Below are positions 33,766-42,697 of a stretch of 64,000 nt of DNA, in pieces. Below the pieces are notes generated by a model. It had not been told where the DNA came from and searched no databases. It worked only from the letters and a program-made list of their open reading frames with translations. The position numbers and the translations under genes are program-made. The stretch is from an uncultured Ignavibacteria bacterium (GTDB lineage: Bacteria; Bacteroidota; Ignavibacteria; Tepidaquicellales; OLB5), in assembly GCA_937873695.1 (NCBI GenBank), contig CALMYL010000006.1, positions 62,001 to 126,000 on the forward strand. Direction: 5' to 3'. The first letter of the stretch is position 1, and every line of letters starts with the position of its first letter.

Positions 33766-35307
33766 ATGATATCACCTGTATTAACAGCGGTTACTGTTGG
33801 AGTAAATGCATTTGTTGTTAAGGTTGAAACTCATTTTTCCACACAGGTTCCATCAAGATTCATTATTGTCGGTCTCCCGGATAAAGCCGTTTCAGAAGCA
33901 TCTGAAAGGGTAGTTGCCGCAATAAAGAATTCAGGTTACTATACCCCCAACAGAAGAATAACTATTAATCTCGCACCTGCTGATATAAGAAAAGAGGGAA
34001 GCGGGTTTGATCTGCCTATTGCGCTGGGCGTGATTTGCGAAGCAGATCAGATTAAGCCTGATATGTTCACTGACCATATTTTTGTGGGTGAGCTATCACT
34101 GGATGGAAAGCTCAGACCGGTAAGAGGTGTACTGCCTATAGCCATAGAAGCGCGTAAGCAGGGAATAAAAGGATTAATAGTACCGGAAGAAAACGCCAAA
34201 GAAGCCGCCATGGTTGATGGTATTGATGTTTTCCCGCTTGGTACATTGCAGGAAGTTGTTGAGTTTCTGAATAATGGCGGCGGTTTAGAGCCGTTTAAAG
34301 TCGACCTGAAAGAAATATTTAATGTTGACCAGAAAAGTATTGTTGATTTTGCCGATGTAAAGGGACAGCATGAAGTTAAACGCGCCCTTGAAGTAGCAGC
34401 AGCAGGAGGTCATAATATTATTATGGTCGGCCCTCCGGGCTCGGGGAAGACAATGCTTGCAAAACGCATACCTACAATATTACCTCCAATGACGTTTGAC
34501 GAAGCACTTGAAACTACAAAAATTCATTCCGTTGCGGGATTGCTTCCTTCAAACACAGCACTGGTATCAATTAGGCCGTACCGCTCACCGCATCATACAA
34601 TCAGTGATGTTGCGCTTGTCGGCGGGGGACCCGCAGCGAAGCCGGGAGAAATTTCCTTCGCGCATCATGGCGTGTTATTCCTGGACGAACTTCCTGAATT
34701 CAAAAAAAATGTGCTTGAAGTAATGCGTCAGCCGCTTGAAGACGGAAGGGTAACTATATCAAGATCAAAAGTTACGGTTGATTACCCATGTAATTTTATG
34801 CTTGCATCAGCTATGAATCCATGCCCCTGCGGTAATTACGGTAACCCGAACCAGGACTGCCAATGCCAGCCGCAGCAGATACAGAGATATATGTCTAAAA
34901 TATCGGGTCCGCTGCTGGATAGAATTGATATTCATATTCAGGTACAGTCAGTGAAATATAAAGAGCTTTCTTCAACAACTGCAGGGGAGCCATCAGGCGA
35001 TATCAGGCAGCGCGTTATCAAAGCCCGTGATTTTCAGTTAAGGAGATTTAAGGATAAGAAGCATATTTTCTGCAATGCTGATATGCAGTCAAAAGATATC
35101 AGGGAGTACTGTAAGATAGATACAGCAAGCGAAGAACTGATGAAAATGGCAATAACAAAACTCGGTCTTTCCGCACGCGCATATGATAGAATACTGAAAG
35201 TTGCCCGCACAATTGCCGACCTGAATGGCGATGAAAATATAAATTCTGCTCACATCAGCGAAGCTATCCAATACCGCTCATTGGATAGAACCATGTGGAT
35301 GGGGTGA
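33766..35307 (+). CDS. YifB/ComM family AAA ATPase
   Basis: This 513-residue protein has an N-terminal S5/Lon-like domain, then an Mg-chelatase-type AAA domain with Walker A GPPGSGKT and Walker B GVLFLDELPEF, and a Cys cluster CPCGNYGNPNQDCQC. The C-terminal Mg_chelatase_C domain ends the protein. ComM, the best-known member, is a helicase that extends branch migration during natural transformation; YifB in other bacteria is uncharacterised. The length is normal. The REP/RAYT element begins 28 bases after its stop. Confidence 0.93.
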   Translation: MISPVLTAVTVGVNAFVVKVETHFSTQVPSRFIIVGLPDKAVSEASERVVAAIKNSGYYTPNRRITINLAPADIRKEGSGFDLPIALGVICEADQIKPDMFTDHIFVGELSLDGKLRPVRGVLPIAIEARKQGIKGLIVPEENAKEAAMVDGIDVFPLGTLQEVVEFLNNGGGLEPFKVDLKEIFNVDQKSIVDFADVKGQHEVKRALEVAAAGGHNIIMVGPPGSGKTMLAKRIPTILPPMTFDEALETTKIHSVAGLLPSNTALVSIRPYRSPHHTISDVALVGGGPAAKPGEISFAHHGVLFLDELPEFKKNVLEVMRQPLEDGRVTISRSKVTVDYPCNFMLASAMNPCPCGNYGNPNQDCQCQPQQIQRYMSKISGPLLDRIDIHIQVQSVKYKELSSTTAGEPSGDIRQRVIKARDFQLRRFKDKKHIFCNADMQSKDIREYCKIDTASEELMKMAITKLGLSARAYDRILKVARTIADLNGDENINSAHISEAIQYRSLDRTMWMG

Positions 35308-35334
35308 GATTCAAATATCAAACAACAGAGTATT

Positions 35335-36128
35335 CTCGTGCCACGAATAAAAAACCGATGATTGATTTCGGTAAATTTAAGTAAAAAATAAATATTATCT
35401 TCTTAGAAACTAATTTCGTGGAACGAGTATCTTTTTTACATCATAAATATGAAACTTCATCACAATAACATCTATCATATTTATAACAGAGGTAACAATA
35501 AACAAAAGATCTTTTTTACAAAGAAAAATTACCTGTTCTTTTTACAAAAGGTAAAAACAGAATTAAAACCCTATTCAGATATTATTTGTTATTGTCTAAT
35601 GCCAAACCACTTTCATTTTATGTTATCAACATACAATAACTTTAACGAAGAAAAATTCAGTAACGGATTCAGAATTCTGTTAAGTTCTTATACTAAAGCA
35701 ATTAATCTGCAGGAAAAGCGGACCGGCTCGTTATTTCAGCAGAATAGTAAGGCAAAGTGTTTGACTGCTTTAAGTAATTATAAAAACAATAATTATGGGT
35801 TGGTTTGCTTTAATTATATTCATCAAAATCCTGTTAATGCGAGATTAATCAATAAAATGGAAGATTGGGAATTTTCTTCGTTCAGAGATTCTGCAGGTAT
35901 GAGGAACGGTACAATGTGTAATAAGAATTTAGCTTATGAATTATTAGGAATCCCCATTTCAAAAACAGGATTTATGAAGTTATCAAATGAAATGCTGGAT
36001 CCGGTAAAATTGCAGAGGATTTTATAAAAAATATTCGTGCCACGAAATTAGTTTCTTGAAATACAAAAAGAGAATGAAAAATATATTAAGTTTAAACTAC
36101 TTATTGTGTATTCTATTCGTGGCACGAG
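35335..36128 (+). mobile_element. REP/RAYT element, HUH transposase with nested palindromes
   Basis: Four related REP-like palindromes surround the transposase gene. The outer pair is CTCGTGCCACGAA (35335-35347) and its exact inverse TTCGTGGCACGAG (36116-36128). The inner pair is TTCGTGGAACGAG (35415-35427) and TTCGTGCCACGAA (36034-36046), extended by GAAACTAAT on the outer side of each; inverted identity reaches about 22 bases (35406-35427 with 36034-36055). RAYT proteins move or maintain such REP hairpins. The right outer copy lies inside the next gene. Confidence 0.85.
35449..36027 (+). CDS. REP-associated tyrosine transposase (IS200-like, Y1)
   Basis: This 192-residue transposase has the HUH metal motif in MPNHFHFML (His-Phe-His) and the catalytic Tyr in FNYIHQNPVNARLI, both typical of TnpA-REP (RAYT) proteins. 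Length is in the normal range, and the N-terminal NIYHIYNRGNNKQKIFF is also typical. It has no partner TnpB. It is flanked by REP palindromes, as RAYT genes usually are. Both catalytic motifs are intact, so it may be active. Confidence 0.92.
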   Translation: MKLHHNNIYHIYNRGNNKQKIFFTKKNYLFFLQKVKTELKPYSDIICYCLMPNHFHFMLSTYNNFNEEKFSNGFRILLSSYTKAINLQEKRTGSLFQQNSKAKCLTALSNYKNNNYGLVCFNYIHQNPVNARLINKMEDWEFSSFRDSAGMRNGTMCNKNLAYELLGIPISKTGFMKLSNEMLDPVKLQRIL

Positions 36129-37612
36129 GGATTACCTTTTCCCAAACAATTCCGGAAAAGTTTTTTGAAGCGCTTATTTATGACAAGGCTGAGATAAGTG
36201 ATTATATAAATAAAGAGGAGCTCAAACATAGCAGCAGGCTTGGTATTGAGTACACCGGAGTAAAAAACAAAGTTCTTATAGGGTATGAATTGCCAGATGA
36301 AATAAAATCAGGCATCACTAGCGGAAAATACAAATATGAGATCAAAGAGCAGCCCCTTGCAGATACTTATACCGAAGTGACATTTAATGTACCGGAGGCA
36401 AATTACTTACGGAAGTATTACTTTAACAATGGATTTGTAACAAACAGCACTTACTATCCATGGCTATGGGAGAGTAAGGAAAGCAAGTATTTTACTTTTC
36501 GGATTGAAGAGCCAATATATTTCAACGATTATTGCATAAAAAGACTTGATGACTTTGTTGATATGATTGCCGATACACTCGACTTTACAGTTTCTGAAAG
36601 GCGTATTCTTGAAAAGGAAAAGATCGGTTACGTTTTTTGTAAAGATGAAGCCAGCGTCGAAAAAATTACCGGATTTAAGGCAAAAGGTATGGCAATGCTT
36701 GGCAGTGATGTTGTTGTTACTAGTTATCAAACGCATTTTCATGAAGTAGCCCATATTTTAATAAACTACAAACTCAAAAAGCTGGGTCTATACACGCTGC
36801 CGTTCTTTATGGAAGGATTTGCTGTTGCCGTAGGCGGCAGGGGTGGAATGGCTACGAGGGTTATAACTGATCTGGGCTATTACCTCGAAAAATCCGGAAT
36901 ACTTACATACGATTCGATATTAACAAACGAAGGATTTTACAACAATGACGCAAGCATGAGCTACGCGGTTGCCGGTTTGTATAATTCATTTTTGCTGAGT
37001 GAACTTGGCGGAGAGAAGTATCTGGAATTGTATAAAAAAGTAAATGGGAGCTTGGAGTATGTGAAGAATATTGAAATGAACTCACTACATCTTCCCAAAA
37101 TCAATAACTGGAATGCATATTTATTTGAATATAATAAAAATCCTGATTTATATTTTATTATTTCAGATACCAGTAAACCATCAAGAGTTGGCAATATTGG
37201 ATATGCTCCAATTTTCAAGAAAGATAAAGTCAAATTCTTTGTAAGTTATTACCAATTTATTGGATTTGACAAACTAAATGAGAATGGAAATAATTATACA
37301 AGTAAACTGTTTTTATCAATGTTTCCTAAAGATTCTTTGTCGGCAACAAATCCCACTGAAATAGGAATTTTTGTTGACAGCGTTTCTTTAAAAGTGGTAA
37401 ACTTCTTTAATGACGAAATCATTGTTAATTATTTGAAGAATTTATCATACTCAAACGAGCTTGTACCTAGCAAAGGGAATATTTTTGAATTCCTCATAAA
37501 AAGAGATGTCTTGATACGGTTCAAAAATAATGGTTTCGTTCTCAGTGGGGTTATATTGAAAACCTATATTGATCTCTTTGAGCAACAATGGAAGAATAAA
37601 CAAAATAAATAA
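36074..37612 (+). CDS. Exported HEXXH zinc metallopeptidase-like protein
   Basis: Counted from the ATG at 36074 the protein has 512 residues; a TTG at 36056 would add six. The signal peptide MKNILSLNYLLCILFVARGI is followed by TFSQ. The zinc motif HEVAH is near residue 223 (FHEVAHILINYK), and FFMEGFAVAVGG about 25 residues later gives a likely Glu third ligand, as in gluzincins. The remainder is of unknown fold. A REP palindrome at 36116-36128 encodes part of the signal peptide (FVARG), so its present N-terminus was shaped by the element upstream. Confidence 0.75.
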   Translation: MKNILSLNYLLCILFVARGITFSQTIPEKFFEALIYDKAEISDYINKEELKHSSRLGIEYTGVKNKVLIGYELPDEIKSGITSGKYKYEIKEQPLADTYTEVTFNVPEANYLRKYYFNNGFVTNSTYYPWLWESKESKYFTFRIEEPIYFNDYCIKRLDDFVDMIADTLDFTVSERRILEKEKIGYVFCKDEASVEKITGFKAKGMAMLGSDVVVTSYQTHFHEVAHILINYKLKKLGLYTLPFFMEGFAVAVGGRGGMATRVITDLGYYLEKSGILTYDSILTNEGFYNNDASMSYAVAGLYNSFLLSELGGEKYLELYKKVNGSLEYVKNIEMNSLHLPKINNWNAYLFEYNKNPDLYFIISDTSKPSRVGNIGYAPIFKKDKVKFFVSYYQFIGFDKLNENGNNYTSKLFLSMFPKDSLSATNPTEIGIFVDSVSLKVVNFFNDEIIVNYLKNLSYSNELVPSKGNIFEFLIKRDVLIRFKNNGFVLSGVILKTYIDLFEQQWKNKQNK

Positions 37613-37662
37613 GTTGAAACTTTACTTATTTCAATAAAGCAATAGTTTAGCTATTTTTAAAT

Positions 37663-37908
37663 ATGACAACAATCGAAATAAAAAACTACATACACGAGAA
37701 AATAGATTCAATTGAAGACGAAGCTATTCTTTTGCAACTAGAAGAAATTATTCAAATTATTATCAGTGATTCTAAAGTTAAGTATGACTCATTTAATGAA
37801 GACTTAAAATCCTCAATTGCCAAAGGAATCAAAGAGCTTAATGAAGACAAGTCCATTTCATATGAAGAAGTAAAAGAAAATATTCTAAAAGAGCTTAAAA
37901 ATAGATAG
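37663..37908 (+). CDS. Orphan antitoxin-like protein
   Basis: This 81-residue acidic helical protein ends SSIAKGIKELNEDKSISYEEVKENILKEL, closely matching antitoxins of RelE-type pairs in this phylum (charged helix with ISxEEV). No toxin gene follows: the next gene, a flavoprotein, starts 14 bases later. It is probably an orphan or a component acting in trans. Confidence 0.6.
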   Translation: MTTIEIKNYIHEKIDSIEDEAILLQLEEIIQIIISDSKVKYDSFNEDLKSSIAKGIKELNEDKSISYEEVKENILKELKNR

Positions 37909-37922
37909 TATATTAACCCCTT

Positions 37923-39113
37923 TTGTATAATAAATTGAACTACAACACCATCATAATAGGCGCAGGGGCTGCGGGACTTATGTGCGCAATCGAAGCGGGC
38001 AAACGCGGCAGGAAAGTACTGGTGCTTGAACATGCCGAAAAGATAGGGAAGAAAATACTTATTTCCGGTGGCGGCAGGTGTAACTTTACCAATCTTGATG
38101 TTAAGCCCGAAAATTTCATTTCAAATAATCCTCATTTCTCGAAATCAGCTTTAGCAAGGTACACCCCGCAGGATTTTATTTCGCTCATAGAAAAACACGG
38201 CATAAAATATCACGAAAAAAAGCTGGGACAGCTTTTTTGTGACGGCTCAGCAAAAGAGATAGTTCAAATGCTGCAAACAGAATGTGAGGATGCGGGAGTT
38301 GATATAAAAGTAAATTGCACCATTGATAAAATTGAACAAATTGATATTTTGCAAAGCAGCGAAACAGTGTTTCGCGTTACATCCAATCTTGGTGAGTTTG
38401 CTTCTGAATCACTTGTCATAGCCACCGGAGGTATATCAATTCCCCAAATGGGCGCAACCGATTTTGGATATAAGCTTGCAAAACAATTTGACTTAAAATT
38501 AACTAAAACCGTTCCGGGACTGGTACCTTTTATTTTAAATGAGGCATCATACAGCGAATTATCCGGACTTTCGATTGATTCCATAGTTACCTGTAATAAT
38601 ACCAGATTTCGTGAAAATATTTTGTTCACCCATAAAGGTTTAAGCGGTCCGGCAATTTTGCAGATTTCAAATTATTGGAATGAGGGCGATGAGATAACTA
38701 TAGATTTACTGCCCGGAATAGATTTGCTTTCAGTTATAAATGAACATAAGCCAAATAAAACTGAGTTTGTAAATGTACTTGCTAAATTCTTCCCTAAACG
38801 GTTTGCGGAAAAGTGGTGTGAACTTAACTTTCCAACCAAACCCGTGAACAGATTATCAGATAAAGATATCGAAATGATTGACAAACTGCTTCATAACTGG
38901 AAGTTAGTGCCTAAAGGCACTGAAGGTTTTGGCAAAGCTGAGGTGACAAAAGGGGGAGTTGATACAAATGAGCTTTCAAGTAAAACTATGGAATCAAAAA
39001 AAGTACCCGGACTTTATTTCATAGGTGAAGTTGTTGATGTTACCGGCTGGCTAGGGGGGTACAATTTCCAGTGGGCATGGGCATCCGGATCTGCAGCGGG
39101 ACAATATGTATAA
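37923..39113 (+). CDS. NAD(P)/FAD-dependent oxidoreductase, BaiN/YhiN family
   Basis: This 396-residue flavoprotein has the dinucleotide motif IIGAGAAGLMCAIEAGKRG, the family motif GKKILISGGGRCNFTN and the C-terminal GEVVDVTGWLGGYNFQWAWASG, which define the HI0933/YhiN/BaiN group. The reaction is uncertain: BaiN reduces bile acid intermediates in gut bacteria, but most members are uncharacterised. The start is TTG at 37923. Its stop abuts, with no gap, the end of the convergent gene on the other strand. Confidence 0.9.
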   Translation: MYNKLNYNTIIIGAGAAGLMCAIEAGKRGRKVLVLEHAEKIGKKILISGGGRCNFTNLDVKPENFISNNPHFSKSALARYTPQDFISLIEKHGIKYHEKKLGQLFCDGSAKEIVQMLQTECEDAGVDIKVNCTIDKIEQIDILQSSETVFRVTSNLGEFASESLVIATGGISIPQMGATDFGYKLAKQFDLKLTKTVPGLVPFILNEASYSELSGLSIDSIVTCNNTRFRENILFTHKGLSGPAILQISNYWNEGDEITIDLLPGIDLLSVINEHKPNKTEFVNVLAKFFPKRFAEKWCELNFPTKPVNRLSDKDIEMIDKLLHNWKLVPKGTEGFGKAEVTKGGVDTNELSSKTMESKKVPGLYFIGEVVDVTGWLGGYNFQWAWASGSAAGQYV

Positions 39114-39515
39114 CTATGGCTCTAACCTGGCACCGTCAATAAGCGGGAACACATATTTATCATAAACCTTTACCTGTATATTACTATCCGGCTGAAGCTG
39201 TGATAAATAATAAGTATCAACATACCATCTGGCCGATAGCATCTTGAATTCTCCGTTAGTTTCTTTAATTTCAAACCTCAAATTAACAAAACGGTTTGCG
39301 GGACTTGTATTGGATTGCCCCTCGGATCTTGCGCTTATTATTCTTGCCTCCCTGAAGTCTCCCTTATGCTTCAGCTCATCAAGTTCTTTAAGTCTGTTCC
39401 TGTATGCTTCATCACGGTTCATGTTCTTCGCAAACAGTCTGTAAAAGAACACAGCAAGCAAAATTATAACAACCAGCGGAATAATTACCGCTAGATACAA
39501 TCCCATACTATCCAT
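39114..39515 (-). CDS. Single-pass membrane protein of unknown function
   Basis: This 133-residue protein has an N-terminal transmembrane helix (about residues 6-28, LYLAVIIPLVVIILLAVFFY), a basic helical stretch (RDEAYRNRLKELDELKHKGDFREA) and a beta-rich C-terminal part. I do not recognise it. It lies 10 bases downstream of the 39526-40203 gene on the same strand, so they may be co-transcribed. Confidence 0.7.
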   Translation of the reverse strand: MDSMGLYLAVIIPLVVIILLAVFFYRLFAKNMNRDEAYRNRLKELDELKHKGDFREARIISARSEGQSNTSPANRFVNLRFEIKETNGEFKMLSARWYVDTYYLSQLQPDSNIQVKVYDKYVFPLIDGARLEP

Positions 39516-39525
39516 TATATTTATT

Positions 39526-40203
39526 TTAGTTCAAGATCTTTAACAGCAATTCACGTTTCCTTCTCGAAAAACTGCCCTCAGGCTTTAATCTTTTCAAAGC
39601 TCTTTCACAAGCAGGAAGCGCATAGTTTATTTCTTTTGTGGCAAGCGGGTCGTCAATTTCCCAAAGCGCAAGCAGCGTGTAATAGAAGGGAAATCTGCCC
39701 CACTTTCCGGATTCATCACGATTGCTGTGAAGTGACATCAGTCCGTTAGATATATTTTCACGGTATTTTGGCAGCCCGCCGGCGTTTAAGTAACGCCATA
39801 ATCCTATTGTACATGCAGCGCAGCAAAAGGTACCAAGAGGTTTCCCCGCTGATTCTGAAGCCTTAAGCATTTTATAAAACCATTCATCAGTATTTTTCAG
39901 CGTCTCAGGTTTTGCGCCGTTAATTTCAGAAAGCTGAAGAACAACCCGGGCTGATTCCTCCGCCATTATATGCCTCATTGATGCGCACAGCAGGCGCTCG
40001 CCGGTAAATGTATATACAGGTGTCTTCATATCCTTTCCCGTCAATCCGTAACTGTGATTATAAGAGTATTCAGTATCATATCTTGTTGATATCCATTCAA
40101 CGATCTCTTTGGCATCTTTTCTTGAGATCTTTTTACCGAAGAATAGTGATTCATTTACATTATCCACGGTTTTATACAGACTTGTTCTGTTTAGCAGTGA
40201 CAT
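39526..40203 (-). CDS. Helical protein of unknown function
   Basis: This 225-residue protein has no signal peptide. It is helical, with a Cys-rich patch GTFCCAACTIGLWRYL and the motif GKWGRFPFYYTLLAL, which recalls the paired helices of alpha/alpha toroids such as prenyltransferase or squalene cyclase repeats. That similarity is weak. The function is unknown. Confidence 0.65.
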   Translation of the reverse strand: MSLLNRTSLYKTVDNVNESLFFGKKISRKDAKEIVEWISTRYDTEYSYNHSYGLTGKDMKTPVYTFTGERLLCASMRHIMAEESARVVLQLSEINGAKPETLKNTDEWFYKMLKASESAGKPLGTFCCAACTIGLWRYLNAGGLPKYRENISNGLMSLHSNRDESGKWGRFPFYYTLLALWEIDDPLATKEINYALPACERALKRLKPEGSFSRRKRELLLKILN

Positions 40204-40267
40204 AACTTCAGCTTTTTAATGTTCATTAATTAAAATGCTTAAATAATACCTGACTGCAAAAAAATAT

Positions 40268-41161
40268 CTATGCGTTCTGAAGCAGTTCGTGTCTCGGTGC
40301 CTGCATGCATTCTTCGCTGCAGGAGCGTGCCCATTTCTCTTCACAAACTTCGCATTCAAAATGCTGTTTGTGGCAATCAAGATTCGCGCAATTCACATAC
40401 CTATCGGTAGCTGTACCGCAATGATGACATTTGCCTGTAATAACATACTCATCAGCAAAATTCACGGGCACTGATATTCTTTCATCAAATACATAACACT
40501 TGCCTTCAAACAGCTTACCTTTAACTTCAGGATCATGAGAATAATTCACTATACCGCCGTTCAGCTGGTATACATCCTTAAATCCCTGCTGCAGCAGGTA
40601 TCCGGAAAGTTTTTCACATCTTACGCCTCCGGTGCAGTAGGTCAGAACTTTTTTATCTTTATAATGCTTGAAATCATTTTCTACCCAATCAGGAAATTCA
40701 CGAAAAGATTTAACAGGCGGCCTTATTGCGTTCCTGAAATGCCCGAGATCAAATTCGTAATCTGTTCTTCCGTCAAGTATTATAACATCATCCTGCTGCA
40801 TCAGCTCAAGCCATTCTTTCGGTTCAAGGTGTTTGCCGCTCAAAACATTCGGGTCAAGATCCACAGGCAGCCTGAATGTAACAAGCTCCTGCTTAACTCT
40901 TACATGCATCTTCTTAAATACATGTCCGTGCGTTTCATCAATTTTAAACCAAAGGTCTTTGAAGCGGCTGTCAAGCTTCATATGCTCCATGTATTTTTCA
41001 GTCTGGCTGAAAGATCCGCTGCATGTGCCGTTTATACCTTCGGGGGATATCAGTATCCTTCCGCGCAAACCAAGATCACGGCAATAACCCAAATGCTCTT
41101 CAGCAAAGAATTCCGGATTATCGATCTTCACATATTTGTAATACAATAATATTCTGTACAT
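40268..41161 (-). CDS. trhO: tRNA uridine(34) hydroxylase TrhO, rhodanese family
   Basis: From the ATG at 41161 the protein has 297 residues; a TTG at 41170 would add three. It has the YceA/UPF0176 layout: an N-terminal acylphosphatase-like domain (RGRILISPEGINGTCSG), a rhodanese domain with the active Cys in TYCTGGVRCEKLSGYL, and a C-terminal Cys-rich tail (CHHCG ... CEVCEEKWARSCSEEC) that may bind zinc. TrhO hydroxylates U34 of certain tRNAs. The family name is firm; the activity is by homology. Confidence 0.93.
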   Translation of the reverse strand: MYRILLYYKYVKIDNPEFFAEEHLGYCRDLGLRGRILISPEGINGTCSGSFSQTEKYMEHMKLDSRFKDLWFKIDETHGHVFKKMHVRVKQELVTFRLPVDLDPNVLSGKHLEPKEWLELMQQDDVIILDGRTDYEFDLGHFRNAIRPPVKSFREFPDWVENDFKHYKDKKVLTYCTGGVRCEKLSGYLLQQGFKDVYQLNGGIVNYSHDPEVKGKLFEGKCYVFDERISVPVNFADEYVITGKCHHCGTATDRYVNCANLDCHKQHFECEVCEEKWARSCSEECMQAPRHELLQNA

Positions 41162-41268
41162 AATAGGCAAAATATCAAATTTATGAGCAAATAAAAATGA
41201 ACATTATTATTCTGAACTTTCATTGGTTTTGTGCTGTTTTTAATGATAATTATGGATAATATTTGCTG

Positions 41269-42594
41269 ATGGAAACTAATGATCCTGTTAAGCCGGTCAG
41301 CCGCAGAGAAGCTAAAGCACTTGTGAACGATGAACTTAAGGCCGAACTGAGCAAAGGCGGCTATGCTTCTGAAAGCGGTTTTAGTATTAAACGAACTTTT
41401 ACAGCATTAAGGTATCCAAATTACAGGCTCTGGTTCTGGGGTCAGATGGTTTCAATGCTTGGAACTTGGATGCAGATAACTGCACAGGGTTTCCTTATTT
41501 ATGATATAACCCGCTCACCTGCGTATCTTGGTTATGTAGGTTTTGCTTCAGGGATCCCCACGTGGGTTTTCATGCTTTACGGCGGAGTTATCGCGGATAG
41601 ATTTTCCAGGCGGAAAGTTCTGGTAATAACCCAATCAGTTATGATGATCTTGGCTGGCGCACTTGCTTTGCTGACTTTTACTTCATTAGTTCAGCCCTGG
41701 CATATAATTCTGCTGGCTTTTCTTTTGGGTACCGCCAATGCTTTTGATGCTCCTTCCAGGATATCATTTGTGAATGAATTGGTTGATAAACCCGATCTTA
41801 CTAATGCGATCGCGCTGAATTCGACAATGTTTAATACCGCGACTGCAACCGGTCCCGCTGTTGCCGGAATTGTATATGCTGCAGCCGGCCCTGCCTGGTG
41901 TTTTACAGTTAACGCGGTTTCATTTGTTGGCGTGCTGCTTGCATTGAATAGAATGAAACTTAAAGAGCCTAAGATATCTGCCGGCGGCAAATCGGCATTT
42001 GCCGAAATAAAAGATGGTTTAAAATACATTGCCAAGAACCCTGTTATCAGGGTACTTATGCTGATGGTTGCTTCAATGAGCCTTTTCGGGCTATCATTTT
42101 CAACATTATTGCCTGCATGGTCTGTGAATATTCTTGGCGGCAACTCAGCTACAAACGGATTTCTTCAGTCAGCAAGGGGTGCAGGAGCGCTTGCCAGCGC
42201 TCTGTTTATTGCTTCGCTTGGAAGATTTGATTATAAGGGCAAACTTCTCACAACTGGCTCAATTTCATTTCCGCTGGTAATGCTCATTTTCTCGTTTGTC
42301 CGCCTGATACCTGTATCACTTATCATTATTTTCGCGCTCGGATGCGCACTTATACTTGCAATGAACATTGCCAATTCTCTTGTGCAGACACTCGTCCCCG
42401 ATGGACTGAGGGGAAGAGTTATGGGTATATATACCTTAACATTTTTCGGGTTACTGCCTATTGGTTCTCTGCTGATGGGTATTCTTGCAGAACATTTTGG
42501 TGAAGCTGAGGCCATTTTAATGTGTTCTATTGTTACACTGATAACCGCTCTTCTGATCTACTTCTTTGCCCCGGCAATTAGGAAACTTAAATAA
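41269..42594 (+). CDS. MFS transporter, EntS-like exporter
   Basis: From the ATG at 41269 the protein has 441 residues; a TTG two codons upstream is possible. It has 12 predicted membrane helices after a cytoplasmic N-terminus of about 45 residues. FWGQMVSMLGTWMQITAQGFLIYDITRSPAYLG and the loop GGVIADRFSRRKVL (MFS motif A) resemble the EntS/YfiS-type exporters. The substrate is unknown. It is plus strand, 103 bases before the class V aminotransferase gene. Confidence 0.88.
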   Translation: METNDPVKPVSRREAKALVNDELKAELSKGGYASESGFSIKRTFTALRYPNYRLWFWGQMVSMLGTWMQITAQGFLIYDITRSPAYLGYVGFASGIPTWVFMLYGGVIADRFSRRKVLVITQSVMMILAGALALLTFTSLVQPWHIILLAFLLGTANAFDAPSRISFVNELVDKPDLTNAIALNSTMFNTATATGPAVAGIVYAAAGPAWCFTVNAVSFVGVLLALNRMKLKEPKISAGGKSAFAEIKDGLKYIAKNPVIRVLMLMVASMSLFGLSFSTLLPAWSVNILGGNSATNGFLQSARGAGALASALFIASLGRFDYKGKLLTTGSISFPLVMLIFSFVRLIPVSLIIIFALGCALILAMNIANSLVQTLVPDGLRGRVMGIYTLTFFGLLPIGSLLMGILAEHFGEAEAILMCSIVTLITALLIYFFAPAIRKLK

Positions 42595-42697
42595 CTGTTT
42601 TGTATATAATTATACTCTCACTCAGTATGACTATAATCATAGTAATAATGAGTCTCATCCTGTTATTTTTGTATGTATGTTTCTATATTAAGCTCAA

